DNA of 64,000 nt from Mycobacterium genavense ATCC 51234 (GTDB taxonomy: Bacteria; Actinomycetota; Actinomycetes; Mycobacteriales; Mycobacteriaceae), in contig NZ_JAGZ01000008.1 of assembly GCF_000526915.1 (NCBI RefSeq), positions 62,001 through 126,000 on the forward strand, read 5' to 3'. This document shows positions 44,337 to 53,131 of this stretch, in pieces (the first letter of the stretch is position 1; the number at the start of each line of letters is the position of its first letter). The notes under the pieces are model-generated. The model did not search any database. It was not told the origin of the DNA and worked only from the letters and a program-made list of their open reading frames with translations. The position numbers and the translations under genes were made by a program.

Positions 44337-45445
44337 GGCGCCGCAACCGTTGTCGAGTTCGCCGATACCACAGGGTCATTCTGCCCGGGACCGCTCGATT
44401 GACCAGCCGGACCAGCCCGTCGTTGATGGCCTCCGGCTTGTCCAGCAGGGCCAGATGGCTGGCCTCGCTGACGATGACCAGCTCCGATCGCGGCAGCGAG
44501 GCCGCCATCTTCCGCGAGTATTCGTCCGGTGTGATCAGATCGTGGTCGCCGCAGGCGATCAGGGTGGGGATCCGCAGCAGCGTCCACAGGCCGGCGGTTT
44601 CGTCGTGGGTTTCCAGCGCGCGCAGGAACCCGACCAGGGTGGGGATCGGGGTGCCGTTCATCATCCGCTGGGAGAACGCGTCCAGGCTGCGGCTGACGTG
44701 CAGGTCACTGTAGGACACTGCGCGCAGAATCGGCCCGATCAGCGATCGGGACACATTTCGGCCGCGGTGCATCAGCTTTGGCGCCGAGCTAGCGGTGAAC
44801 CGAAACGCTTCCACCGCAGGGTTTTTTCAATATCTCGCCCAGCGGAGACCGGGTAACTCCTTCTGCGGCAGTGGAAATCAGCGCCGCACCCACGATGCGA
44901 ACGCCGTACTGGTCCGGGTACTGGCGGGCGTGCGACAACACGGACATGCCGCCCATCGAGTGGCCGACCAACACGATCACGCCGCGCGGGGCGACCGCGG
45001 TCAGCACGCCGTGCAGGTCCTGGCCCAGCTGGGTCAGCGTGTAGGTCTCGGGCGAGGCTTCGCCGGAACGTCCGTGCCCGCGCTGGTCGTAGAAGACCAT
45101 CCGCACCCGCGGTCCCCACTTCTCGACGAGCCTCTTGCGCTGAAAGTAGAAGGCGCCCATGCGCAGACAGAATCCGTGCACGAAGACCATCGTCAGCGGG
45201 GCGTCCGGCGGCCCGACTTCACGCACCGCCAACGGCACGCCGTCGGACGTGGTCACCACGTAGCAGCGGTCGCTGTTGAGCCGCTCGAAATCCTCGTCGG
45301 CGTACGGGTCGTCGGTGAGCGTGATGCGTTGCGTCATCGACCGGCGCACCGAAGCGCCGACGATGGTGGCGACCGCAGTCAGCCCCGCCCCTCCCGCAAG
45401 CCAAGCATTTTCCCGTTGGCGCCTGCGAGTTTCCTCATCGTTCAA
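44329..45445 (-). pseudogene. Alpha/beta hydrolase with a one-base insertion in an A-run
   Basis: The first part has an N-terminal hydrophobic segment (AWLAGGAGLTAVATIVGASV), the oxyanion strand TMVFVHGFCLRMG, the motif FYDQRGHGRSG and the nucleophile elbow LVGHSMGGMSV. After GEILKK it shifts. The next frame carries EAFRFTASSAPKLMHRGRN, the acid IACGDHDLITPDEY and the histidine in VSEASHLALLDKPE. The switch is at a run of six A (minus strand; 44822-44827), where five would keep the frame (KNPAVEAFRF). The start is probably TTG 45445, overlapping the alr stop. One of only four damaged genes in the otherwise clean backbone; a read-length error in the homopolymer is possible. Confidence 0.83.
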
Positions 45446-46610
45446 CGGTTTCGGCCTCGCGATAGGTCCTGGCGATGCGGCCGCGCGGACTGGTGACCAC
45501 CTCGTAGTGGATGGTGCCGAGCAGATCGGCCCAATCCTGTGCGGTGGGTTCACCGTCGGCGCCGGGACCGAACAGGATCGCCTCGTCACCTTCTGCCACA
45601 TCGACCGGCCCGGGACCGAGGTCGACGAGGAACTGGTCCATGCAGATCCGCCCGACACCGGGGTACCGCTTGCCGTTTATCAGCACGTCGAGTCGCCCAC
45701 CCAGCGACCGGAAGACACCGTCGGCGTAGCCGACCGGCATCAGCGCGACGGTCGTGTCGTGCGGCGCGACCCAGGTGTGCGCGTACGACACACCTTCACC
45801 GGCTCGGATCGACTTCACCAGCCCGACAGTACATTTCACCGTCATGGCGGGGACCAGACCCATATCGCCGAGCTGGGGAACCGGACTCAGCCCGTACACC
45901 GCGATGCCCGGCCGCACCATGTCGAAGGCGAAATCGGGACGCGACATCGTGGCCGAGGAATTCGACAAATGAGCGATCTCGAATTTCACCCCCTGGTCGC
46001 GCGCCTCGGCCAGCATCTCGTTGAACCGGCCGCACTGAACATCGTTGACGGGGTTGTCGGGCTGGTCGGCGAACACCATGTGCGACATCAGCCCACGCAA
46101 CCGGATCGTCTCGTCGGCTACGGCCTTTCGCACCGCGGTCAGCATGGCCCGGTACTGGCCCGGCGGGACGCCGTTGCGGTTCAGCCCTGTGTCGACCTTG
46201 AGACTCACCGTAGCCGCACGCTCGGTGCGCTGCACCGCGTCCAGCACCTCCTCGAGCTGGCGCACCGACGACACCGCGATCTCCACGTTGCCCTGCAGCG
46301 CCGGGGCGAAGTCCAGGCCGGGTGGATGCAGCCAGGCCAGCACCGGCGCGGTGATCCCGTCGGCGCGCAATACCAACGCTTCCTCGACGGTCGCCACACC
46401 CAGCTCGGCCGCCCCGGCGGCCAATGCGGTGTGGGCCACCCGGACGGCTCCGTGGCCATAGCCGTCGGCCTTAACGACGGCCATCACCTGCGCGGAGCCG
46501 GCATGCTCGCGCAGTACCCGCACGTTGTGCGCGATTGCGCCCAGGTCCACGACGGCCTCGGCGAGGACACCCGGCGTCAGGGAGAGCGGGGTAGCTGCCA
46601 CGGCCGCCAT
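45435..46610 (-). CDS. alr: Alanine racemase
   Basis: 391 residues. The PLP lysine is in VMAVVKADGYGHGAV. The other half-site tyrosine is in GEGVSYAHTW and the barrel ends with YPGVGRICMDQFLVDLG. It makes D-alanine for peptidoglycan and is the D-cycloserine target. Start ATG 46610, with other nearby candidates. The position next to the tsaE-tsaB-rimI-tsaD cluster is as in M. tuberculosis. Intact. Confidence 0.96.
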   Translation of the reverse strand: MAAVAATPLSLTPGVLAEAVVDLGAIAHNVRVLREHAGSAQVMAVVKADGYGHGAVRVAHTALAAGAAELGVATVEEALVLRADGITAPVLAWLHPPGLDFAPALQGNVEIAVSSVRQLEEVLDAVQRTERAATVSLKVDTGLNRNGVPPGQYRAMLTAVRKAVADETIRLRGLMSHMVFADQPDNPVNDVQCGRFNEMLAEARDQGVKFEIAHLSNSSATMSRPDFAFDMVRPGIAVYGLSPVPQLGDMGLVPAMTVKCTVGLVKSIRAGEGVSYAHTWVAPHDTTVALMPVGYADGVFRSLGGRLDVLINGKRYPGVGRICMDQFLVDLGPGPVDVAEGDEAILFGPGADGEPTAQDWADLLGTIHYEVVTSPRGRIARTYREAETVER

Positions 46611-46633
46611 TGTCCCAGAAGCCGGAAATCCGC

Positions 46634-46694
46634 CGCGAGACTGCGATTACCGACGCCGCCAGTCGCGAAATGCGTCGCTGGTCGCAGTCTCGCG
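46634..46694. repeat. Long inverted repeat between alr and gadB
   Basis: CGCGAGACTGCGA (46634-46646) and its exact complement TCGCAGTCTCGCG (46682-46694) flank a 35-base loop that itself contains GTCGCGAAATGCGTCGC-like symmetry. It fills most of the 95-base gap between the gadB stop and the alr start. No T-run follows, so it is not a classic intrinsic terminator. It may be a dispersed palindromic element. Confidence 0.75.
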
Positions 46695-46705
46695 AAACTA
46701 CACCG

Positions 46706-48088
46706 TCAGTGCGCGAAGTGCTCCGCCCGGTAGTGCCCGCCCGGCTTGAGCTTGTCCAGCGAGGCCAGCGCGGTGCGCGCGTCGTCGTGCAGGGCCCGGG
46801 CCAGGTCGGCGGAAAGCCCCTCGCGCACCACGATGCGCAGCACGGCGATGTCGGTGGCGTTGTCGGGCATGGTGTAGGCGGGCACCTGCCAGCCGTAGCC
46901 GCGCAGCTCGTGGGAGACGTCGAACTCGGTGTAGCCCAGGCCGCGCTGCAGGCGGAAGGCCACCACCGGGATCGCCGAGCCGTCCGAGATCAGCTCGCAG
47001 TGGTCCCCGACCCGCAACTGCTCGCCCAGCCAGCGCGCCGTCGACGACAACGTCTGCATGACCTGCGTGTAGCCCTCGCGGCCCAGCCGCAAAAAGTTGT
47101 AGTACTGGCCGACGACCTGGTTGCCGGGGCGGGAGAAGTTCAGCGTGAACGTCGGCATATCCCCACCCAGATAGTTCACGTGGAACACCAGGTCCTCGGG
47201 CAGGCACTCCTTGCTGCGCCACACGACGAACCCGACGCCGGGGTAGGTCAACCCGTACTTGTGCCCGCTGACGTTGATCGACACCACCCGCGGCAGCCGG
47301 AAGTCCCACTTCAGCTCGGGGTGCAGGAAGGGCACCACGAACCCGCCGCTGGCGGCGTCGACGTGCACCGGGACGTCCGCACCCCCGGCGGCGGCCAGTT
47401 TGTCCAGCGCCGCGCAGATCTCCGCGATGGGTTCCAGCTCGCCGGTGTAGGTGGTGCCCAGGATCGCTACTACCCCGATGGTGTCCTCGTCGACGGCGTC
47501 GACGACCTGCTCGGGGGTGATGACGTAGCGCCCCTCCTCCATCGGCAGGTAGCGCGGTTCGACGTCGAAGTAGCGGCAGAACTTCTCCCACACCACCTGG
47601 ACGTTGGAGCCCATTACCAGGTTGGGGGTGCGGCCCGTCCAGTTTTTGCCGACCTTTTCCCGCCACCGCCATTTCATCGCCAGGCCGCCCAGCATCACCG
47701 CCTCGCTGGAACCGATCGTCGACACCCCGGTCACGCTCGACGGGTCGTCGTCGCGCAGGTCCTCGGCGTGGAACAGGTCGGCCACCATGCACACGCAGCG
47801 CTGCTCGATGGCCGCGGTCGCCGGGTATTCGTCCTTGTCGATCATGTTCTTGTCGAACGTCTCGGCCATCAGCCGCCCGGCCTGCGGATCCATCCAGGTG
47901 GTGACGAAGGTGGCCAGGTTCAGCCGCGAGCTGCCGTCGAGCATCAGCTCGTCGTGGATGAAACGGTAGGCGGCATCCGGGTCCATGGATTCCTCGGGCA
48001 GCCGCAGCGCCGGCACCGGCGTGGTGAACAGCCGCCCGGTGTAGGCGGGCGCGATCGAGTGGGCGGGCATGGACGGGTGTTGGGGCAC
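46706..48088 (-). CDS. gadB: Glutamate decarboxylase
   Basis: 460 residues, the same length as Rv3432c. PLP lysine in VSINVSGHKYGLTYPG, the HVDAASGGFVVPF block with the PLP-contacting aspartate, and ATFVTTWMDPQAGRLM near the N-terminus. It converts glutamate to GABA with proton consumption. The start is GTG 48088, chosen for its AGAGGA site and match to relatives; an ATG-like upstream extension lies in the next gene. Intact. Confidence 0.95.
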   Translation of the reverse strand: MPQHPSMPAHSIAPAYTGRLFTTPVPALRLPEESMDPDAAYRFIHDELMLDGSSRLNLATFVTTWMDPQAGRLMAETFDKNMIDKDEYPATAAIEQRCVCMVADLFHAEDLRDDDPSSVTGVSTIGSSEAVMLGGLAMKWRWREKVGKNWTGRTPNLVMGSNVQVVWEKFCRYFDVEPRYLPMEEGRYVITPEQVVDAVDEDTIGVVAILGTTYTGELEPIAEICAALDKLAAAGGADVPVHVDAASGGFVVPFLHPELKWDFRLPRVVSINVSGHKYGLTYPGVGFVVWRSKECLPEDLVFHVNYLGGDMPTFTLNFSRPGNQVVGQYYNFLRLGREGYTQVMQTLSSTARWLGEQLRVGDHCELISDGSAIPVVAFRLQRGLGYTEFDVSHELRGYGWQVPAYTMPDNATDIAVLRIVVREGLSADLARALHDDARTALASLDKLKPGGHYRAEHFAH

Positions 48089-48101
48089 AACGAAATCCTC
48101 T

Positions 48102-49520
48102 CTACAGCGCGGCCAGGGCGGCCCGAATGTGCGGCACGATGCGCGACGCCGACGTCGGCGCATCGCCGGGTCCCGGGTCGGCGGCCGACAGCGCCGCGGC
48201 GCGCGCGTGCACGTACGCGCCGGCGGCGGCCGCCTCGGCCGGCGGTAGTCCGGCCGCCAGCAGCGCGCCGATCATCCCGGACAGCACGTCGCCGGATCCG
48301 GCGGTGGCCGCCCAGGACTGTCCGGCCGGGTTGAGGTAGACCGGGCCGCCCGGGTCGGCGATGACGGTGACGTTCCCCTTGAGCAGCACAGTCGCGCCGA
48401 ACGTGTCGGCCAGCTTGCGGGCCGAGATCCGGTCGTCGCCGGGCGCCGCCCCGGCCAACCGCGCGAACTCCCCCGCGTGCGGGGTCAGCACCGTCGGTGC
48501 GTGGCGGCTGGCCACCAGCTCGGGGTGGGCCGCCAAGATCGTCAGCCCGTCGGCGTCCACCAGCACCGGCAGGTCGGTGTCCAGGGCGAACCACAATGCC
48601 GCGGCGCCGGCGTCGTCGGTGCCCAGACCCGGCCCGACGACCCACGCCTGCACCCGCCCGGCCGCCGCGGCGGTGGGCGTCGCGACGACCTCGGGCCACG
48701 CCGCGAGGACCTGGCTGTGCCCGCTGCCCGCGTAGCGCACCATGCCCGAGGTGGCCGCGACCGCGGCGCCGGTGCACAACACGGCCGCACCCGGATACGT
48801 CGACGAGCCGGCCAGGATGCCCGTGACTCCCTGCGTGTACTTGTCGTCATGCGGACCCGGCACCGGCCAGCGGGCGGCGACGTCCGCGGCCTCGAACCCC
48901 AGCAGATCGGTCTCCGGCAGATCGAGCCCGATGTCGACCAGCGTGACCTCGCCACAGTCGGCGAGCGCGTGCACGGGCTTGAGGCCGCCGAACGTGACGG
49001 TCAGCGCGGCGTGCACGGCCGGGCCGGTGATCGCCCCGGTCGCCGGGTCGATGCCGCTGGGGATGTCGACGGCGACCACCGGGATGCCGGCCTCCTCGAC
49101 GGCCTCGAACACCGCGGCCGCCGCCGGCCGCAGCGGACCCGATCCGGAGATGCCGACCACGCCGTCGATCACGAGATCCGTTGTCGGCGAGACACTCTCC
49201 ACGATCCGGCCGCCGGCCTTGCGGAAGGCTTCCAGTCCCTTGCGGTGCGTGCGGTCGCCGCCGAGCAACACCGCATCGGCGGCCGCGCCGCGCCGCAGCA
49301 GAAAGGTCGACGCCCACAGCGCGTCACCGCCGTTGTCGCCCGAGCCGACCACGGCGCACACCCGCCGGCCGGCCACTCCGCCGGCCCGGGCGGTCAGTTC
49401 GCCGATGATCGCCGTGGCAAGCCCGAACGCCGCGCGCTTCATCAGGGCGCCGTCAGGCAGGCTGGCCAGCAGCGGCGCTTCGGCGTCGCGGATCGCATCT
49501 ACGGAGTAGTAATGCCGCAT
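48102..49520 (-). CDS. nnr: Bifunctional NAD(P)H-hydrate epimerase / ADP-dependent NAD(P)H-hydrate dehydratase
   Basis: 472 residues. The N-terminal YjeF_N epimerase domain (about 1-210) has VVGSGDNGGDALWASTFLL. The C-terminal ribokinase-like dehydratase domain has VVGPGLGTDDAGA, LTPHAGEFARLAG and the catalytic TAGSGDVLSGMIGALL. It repairs hydrated NADH and NADPH. The start is ATG 49520 (RHYYSVDAIRDAEAP follows). The gadB start lies 13 bases beyond its stop. Intact. Confidence 0.95.
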   Translation of the reverse strand: MRHYYSVDAIRDAEAPLLASLPDGALMKRAAFGLATAIIGELTARAGGVAGRRVCAVVGSGDNGGDALWASTFLLRRGAAADAVLLGGDRTHRKGLEAFRKAGGRIVESVSPTTDLVIDGVVGISGSGPLRPAAAAVFEAVEEAGIPVVAVDIPSGIDPATGAITGPAVHAALTVTFGGLKPVHALADCGEVTLVDIGLDLPETDLLGFEAADVAARWPVPGPHDDKYTQGVTGILAGSSTYPGAAVLCTGAAVAATSGMVRYAGSGHSQVLAAWPEVVATPTAAAAGRVQAWVVGPGLGTDDAGAAALWFALDTDLPVLVDADGLTILAAHPELVASRHAPTVLTPHAGEFARLAGAAPGDDRISARKLADTFGATVLLKGNVTVIADPGGPVYLNPAGQSWAATAGSGDVLSGMIGALLAAGLPPAEAAAAGAYVHARAAALSAADPGPGDAPTSASRIVPHIRAALAAL

Positions 49521-49589
49521 CACAGCAAGCATTCCATGTCGAGGGGTACAGTCGCGCACGGCTCGATGCAAACGCGGACAGGGGGGATC

Positions 49590-50513
49590 GTGGCGCGCAC
49601 GGATGACGACACCTGGGACCTCGGAAATGGCGTGGGAGCCACCGCAACCGGCGTCGCGGTGGGCCGCGCACTGGCCAGCCGCGCGCCCCAGCCACTGATC
49701 AACGATCCGTTCGCCGAGCCGCTGGTGCGCGCCGTCGGCGTGGAGTTCTTCAGCCGCATCGCCAGCGGCGAGCTGGATCCGGCCGCGGTGGACGACAACG
49801 GCGACTTCGGGATGCTGAGGATGGCCGACATGATGGGCATCCGCACCCGCTTCTTCGACGACTTTTTCGTGACCGCGGCCGCCGCGGGGGTGCGCCAGGC
49901 GGTGATCTTGGCGTCGGGTCTGGACGCCCGCGCCTACCGGCTACCCTGGCCGGACGGCACGACGGTGTACGAAATCGACCAGGCACGGGTCATCGAGTTC
50001 AAGAGCGCAACGCTGGCCGACCTGGGCGCCCACCCGACCGCCGACCGGCGCGCGGTACCCGTCGACCTACGCCACGACTGGCCGGCGGCGCTACGCACCG
50101 CGGGATTGGACCCCGCCAAGCCCACCGCATGGAGCGCCGAGGGGCTGATGCCGTTCCTGCCGCCGGAGTCCCAGGATCGGCTGCTGGACAACATCACTGA
50201 GCTCAGCGCGCCGGGAAGTCAATTGGCCACCGAGAACCTGCGGGGAGCCGGCGATGCCGTGCAGACGATGGCCGACCGCATTCGTGCGGTCACCGAGCAG
50301 TGGCGCGAACGCGGCTTCGACATCGAGATGACCGACCTGTGGTATGCCGGCGAGCGCAACGACGTGGTCGAGTACCTGCGCTCGCACGGCTGGCAAACGT
50401 CCGCCACCGCGGTGCCGGAATTGGCCGCCAATTACGGCCTGTCGCTGCCGCCGAGGCCCGGTAACGAGGAGACGATGTCGGCGCTGCAATACGTCACCGC
50501 CACGCGCAACTAA
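49590..50513 (+). CDS. Mycobacterial class I SAM-dependent methyltransferase (leucine carboxyl methyltransferase-like family)
   Basis: 307 residues of the mycobacterial family of putative methyltransferases: ARTDDDTWDLGNGVGATA at the start, NDPFAEPLVRAVGVEFF, RTRFFDDFF, VILASGLDARAYRLPWP (SAM site), WSAEGLMPFLPPE. Start GTG 49590 with a GGGGGG-type site. Members are numerous in mycobacteria; substrates are mostly unknown, with some O-methylating small molecules. The stop overlaps the end of the facing rhomboid-like gene. Intact. Confidence 0.9.
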   Translation: MARTDDDTWDLGNGVGATATGVAVGRALASRAPQPLINDPFAEPLVRAVGVEFFSRIASGELDPAAVDDNGDFGMLRMADMMGIRTRFFDDFFVTAAAAGVRQAVILASGLDARAYRLPWPDGTTVYEIDQARVIEFKSATLADLGAHPTADRRAVPVDLRHDWPAALRTAGLDPAKPTAWSAEGLMPFLPPESQDRLLDNITELSAPGSQLATENLRGAGDAVQTMADRIRAVTEQWRERGFDIEMTDLWYAGERNDVVEYLRSHGWQTSATAVPELAANYGLSLPPRPGNEETMSALQYVTATRN

Positions 50514-51232
50514 ATGGGTTCCTCGCGGGAGCGGAAGCGCCGGAACGCGGCCCGAACCCGCGCCGGACTCCAAGGCTTGTCTTGTTTCGCCCGGGCCATC
50601 GGATAGAAGCAGAGCCCGATCAGGATCGACGTGAAGTGACCTATCGCGGTGAAGTTCAGCCCGTGTTTGGCCATCGTGATCAGCGGAAAGCCGAAGATGA
50701 CCAGCAGCACGCCGAGGTAGAGCCAGCGCCATGGCCGCGCGATCCGATAAGCGAGCACGGCCATGATGCCGACCAGGAAATAGCTGACCCCGATATCGCC
50801 TGAGCGCACCAGCCGTTCCGACGCGTCGTGCTCCTCGATCGCGAAGTACAGGATGCCCTCACTGATGTAGGTCGACAGGATGTGGCTGGTCAATCCCACG
50901 GTGAGCCAATTCAAGTGGCCGAGCCAATGTTCGGCCGGAGCGAGAAACAAGGTGAACAGCAGCAGGTAGGGCTCCAGGCTTTTACCGTCGATCCACAGCA
51001 GGCTGGAAAACAACACGGACAGCGGATCGGTGCCCAACTCGTGGATGTTGGTGGAGCGATGCAGCAACACCGAATGCAGTTGCCGCCCGGACAGTTGGGT
51101 TTGGATGAGCGTCGTGATCATCAACACGAACAGCCAGCCGTAGGTTAGCGGCGCGCCGCTGACGAAATGCCAGATTCCGAGAGCCAAGCTCTTCAGTCGC
51201 GCCCCCACCGGTCCATCCGCCACGGCGTCCAC
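50510..51232 (-). CDS. Rhomboid-like integral membrane protein
   Basis: 240 residues with about six membrane segments (PLTYGWLFVLMITTLIQTQL, LEPYLLLFTLFLAPAEHWLG, WLTVGLTSHILSTYISEG, YFLVGIMAVLAYRIA, WLYLGVLLVIFGFPLI, GHFTSILIGLCFYPMA). The topology and the late GHFTSILIG histidine are rhomboid-like, but the GxSx serine motif (DIGVSYFLVG) is only partly conserved. It corresponds in position to Rv3434c. Proteolytic activity cannot be assumed. Intact. Confidence 0.8.
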   Translation of the reverse strand: MDAVADGPVGARLKSLALGIWHFVSGAPLTYGWLFVLMITTLIQTQLSGRQLHSVLLHRSTNIHELGTDPLSVLFSSLLWIDGKSLEPYLLLFTLFLAPAEHWLGHLNWLTVGLTSHILSTYISEGILYFAIEEHDASERLVRSGDIGVSYFLVGIMAVLAYRIARPWRWLYLGVLLVIFGFPLITMAKHGLNFTAIGHFTSILIGLCFYPMARAKQDKPWSPARVRAAFRRFRSREEPI

Positions 51233-51262
51233 CTTCGCATGCCCGGCGGCTTCGGCAAACCG

Positions 51263-52138
51263 CTATGCCGCCTTTTCGGCCTCGGGTCTTAGATGCCGCC
51301 ACCAGCAATAGACGTAGAGCAGCATGGAAATCACCAATGTGACGATGACCCAAAGCGTGACCGTGACGTCGACCCACGATCCGATCGGGGGCGCGTCGGG
51401 CAGCGCGTTTCGCAGTGGTATCACCGCGAAGAGCATGGCCGCATACCACGTCGTCATCGGCGGCTGGAATTTTCGGCGATCGCGCGCGGTCTGAATGGCC
51501 ACGAAGGCGCCCACTCCGGCAAGCGCGAGCATCACCACGATAACGACGGCGGCGAACACCGCGATGCTTGGCGAACGACGCATTTAGACTCGGTACGGCG
51601 ACTGCGGATTTCCCTCGCCCGCAACGGAAAGCTTCCAACCGGAGACACGGTCGACGAACTTCACCGGGAGTTGCTCGGGTCGCTCGGTGCCGTAGATGAG
51701 GTCGATGGTGACCGGCCCCGAGCGGTACCGGTCGAACGGCCACACCGACGGATCACCGCTAATCGTCAGCGGGACAGGGTATTCGCCCGGCCGCATTTTC
51801 TTCGTCCAGGCGCGCTTGCTAGGCGTGACCGCGGAGTGCACGACGGCGGCGAAGTCGATGTTGAGGCCGCGGGTCACCGGATCCAGCAGCCCGGGCCCCG
51901 GCGTGACGGTGACGTTGCTCTGCACCGCGCCCTTCATCGACTGAAGTTCGAGGAAGTCGATCGTCACGGTAGTCCCGTCGGCCGCCGGCTTGCCCGAGGT
52001 GAGTTGCAGCGGGCAGCCGCATCCGGACCTGGCGTACAACGCGATCGTGGTGATGTAGGCACCGACGAAAAATATGACCAGACCCATGATCGAAAACTGC
52101 ATGAACCGGGTGCCGCTGGCGAAGCCATTCGATGCCAA
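51263..52138 (-). pseudogene. DUF4436 membrane protein with in-frame TAA
   Basis: 292-codon frame with one N-terminal helix (FSIMGLVIFFVGAYITTIAL), an extracytoplasmic beta-rich domain (TVTIDFLELQSMKGAVQSN, GPGLLDPVTRGL, WPFDRYRSGPVTIDLI) and three C-terminal helices. Codon 185 (51584-51586) is TAA, exactly where the intact neighbour at 52211 reads through (PYLVDLFRSS versus PYRV, stop, MRRSPS). The half after the stop has its own ATG and contains the ARDRRKFQPPMTTWYAAMLF block. Splitting into two proteins is possible but unlikely. Confidence 0.85.
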
Positions 52139-52210
52139 GATTGTCTCCCCCGCTGACTGCGCTGCCTCAGATGCGTCCCGGCCAGAGATACTAAACCTTC
52201 GAAGCCTCGG

Positions 52211-53131
52211 CTACCCGCGGTCCCTCGAGAAGGACACGAGCTCAGCGGGTTCGGGCCGCAGATGCTTCCACCAGCACGAGATGTAGAGCCCCATCGAAAT
52301 CACCAGGATGACGGTCACCCAGAGCACGATCGTCACATCGATGAAGACGCCGATCCGAGGCGAATCGGGCAGCGCATTGCGCAGCGGCACCACTGCGAAC
52401 AGCATCGCCGCATACCACGTTGTCGTGGTCGGCTGGAACTTTCGCTTGTCCCGCACCGTCTGCACCGCGACAAACAGCGCGAAGATGGCCAGGGCGATCA
52501 GCACGCCGAGGATCACCACCCCGAACGCCACGGTGCTCGACGATCGGAACAAGTCCACCAGGTATGGACCGTACAGATCGGACTCGGCGATGCGATTGAA
52601 TTCGATGTCCCAGCCGAGAATCCGGTCGACCAGGGTCACCGACGCCGGCACTTTGGTGGACGCACCCGAGATGAGCGCGGCGATGATGGGCCCCGAATGG
52701 TATTCGTCGAACGGCCATGACGCGACCTCGCCCTCGAGGACCAGCGAGATGCGAAACACGTCGGACAGCGTGCCTTTCGGCCAGGTGCGCTTGCTGGCCG
52801 TCACCGCTGAGGTGACCGCGACGGTGAGATCGTCCTTGAGATTGTGGGTCAGCGGGTCCAGCAGCTCGGGGCCGGGATACACCGTGATGTTGGCAACCAG
52901 CAGACTGTTGGCCGACTGAACTTCCTGTACGTCGATGGTCACCCTGGTAAGGTCGGGCGCCGACGGACCGCGCACCACCACATTGGGGTGGCCCACTCCG
53001 CCGTCGATATACAGCACAACGGAAATGGCGTAGGCGGCGACGAACAGTACGACACCGATGATGCCGAACAGCGTGCGCCGGCTATTCAACCGTGACCGAC
53101 TTGGCCAGGTTTCTCGGTTTGTCGACGTCAT
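52211..53131 (-). CDS. DUF4436 membrane protein
   Basis: 306 residues from ATG 53131, overlapping the 3' end of glmS by 50 bases. A TTG at 53089, followed by NSRRTLFGIIGVV, is a credible alternative that removes most of the overlap. One N-terminal helix (GIIGVVLFVAAYAISVVLY), an extracytoplasmic domain and three C-terminal helices around TVRDKRKFQPTTTTWYAAM. A tandem paralog of the broken gene downstream; the position corresponds to Rv3435c. Function unknown. Intact. Confidence 0.85.
   Translation of the reverse strand: MTSTNRETWPSRSRLNSRRTLFGIIGVVLFVAAYAISVVLYIDGGVGHPNVVVRGPSAPDLTRVTIDVQEVQSANSLLVANITVYPGPELLDPLTHNLKDDLTVAVTSAVTASKRTWPKGTLSDVFRISLVLEGEVASWPFDEYHSGPIIAALISGASTKVPASVTLVDRILGWDIEFNRIAESDLYGPYLVDLFRSSSTVAFGVVILGVLIALAIFALFVAVQTVRDKRKFQPTTTTWYAAMLFAVVPLRNALPDSPRIGVFIDVTIVLWVTVILVISMGLYISCWWKHLRPEPAELVSFSRDRG

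Noticed and set aside
44822..44827. Contingency (phase-variable) A-run
   Set aside because: Six A is short for phase variation, and the gene type is not a usual target. Error or fixed mutation is more likely.
48477..50513. 678-residue open frame joining an antisense stretch of nnr to the methyltransferase
   Set aside because: Only the part after GTG 49590 matches a family and has a ribosome site.
3566..51586. Stop-codon readthrough or recoding (several genes continue in frame after TGA, TAG or TAA)
   Set aside because: All three stop types occur, the replaced residues differ (Lys, Trp, Arg, Tyr), there is no common downstream structure, and the same region is full of frameshifts. Nonsense mutation is simpler.
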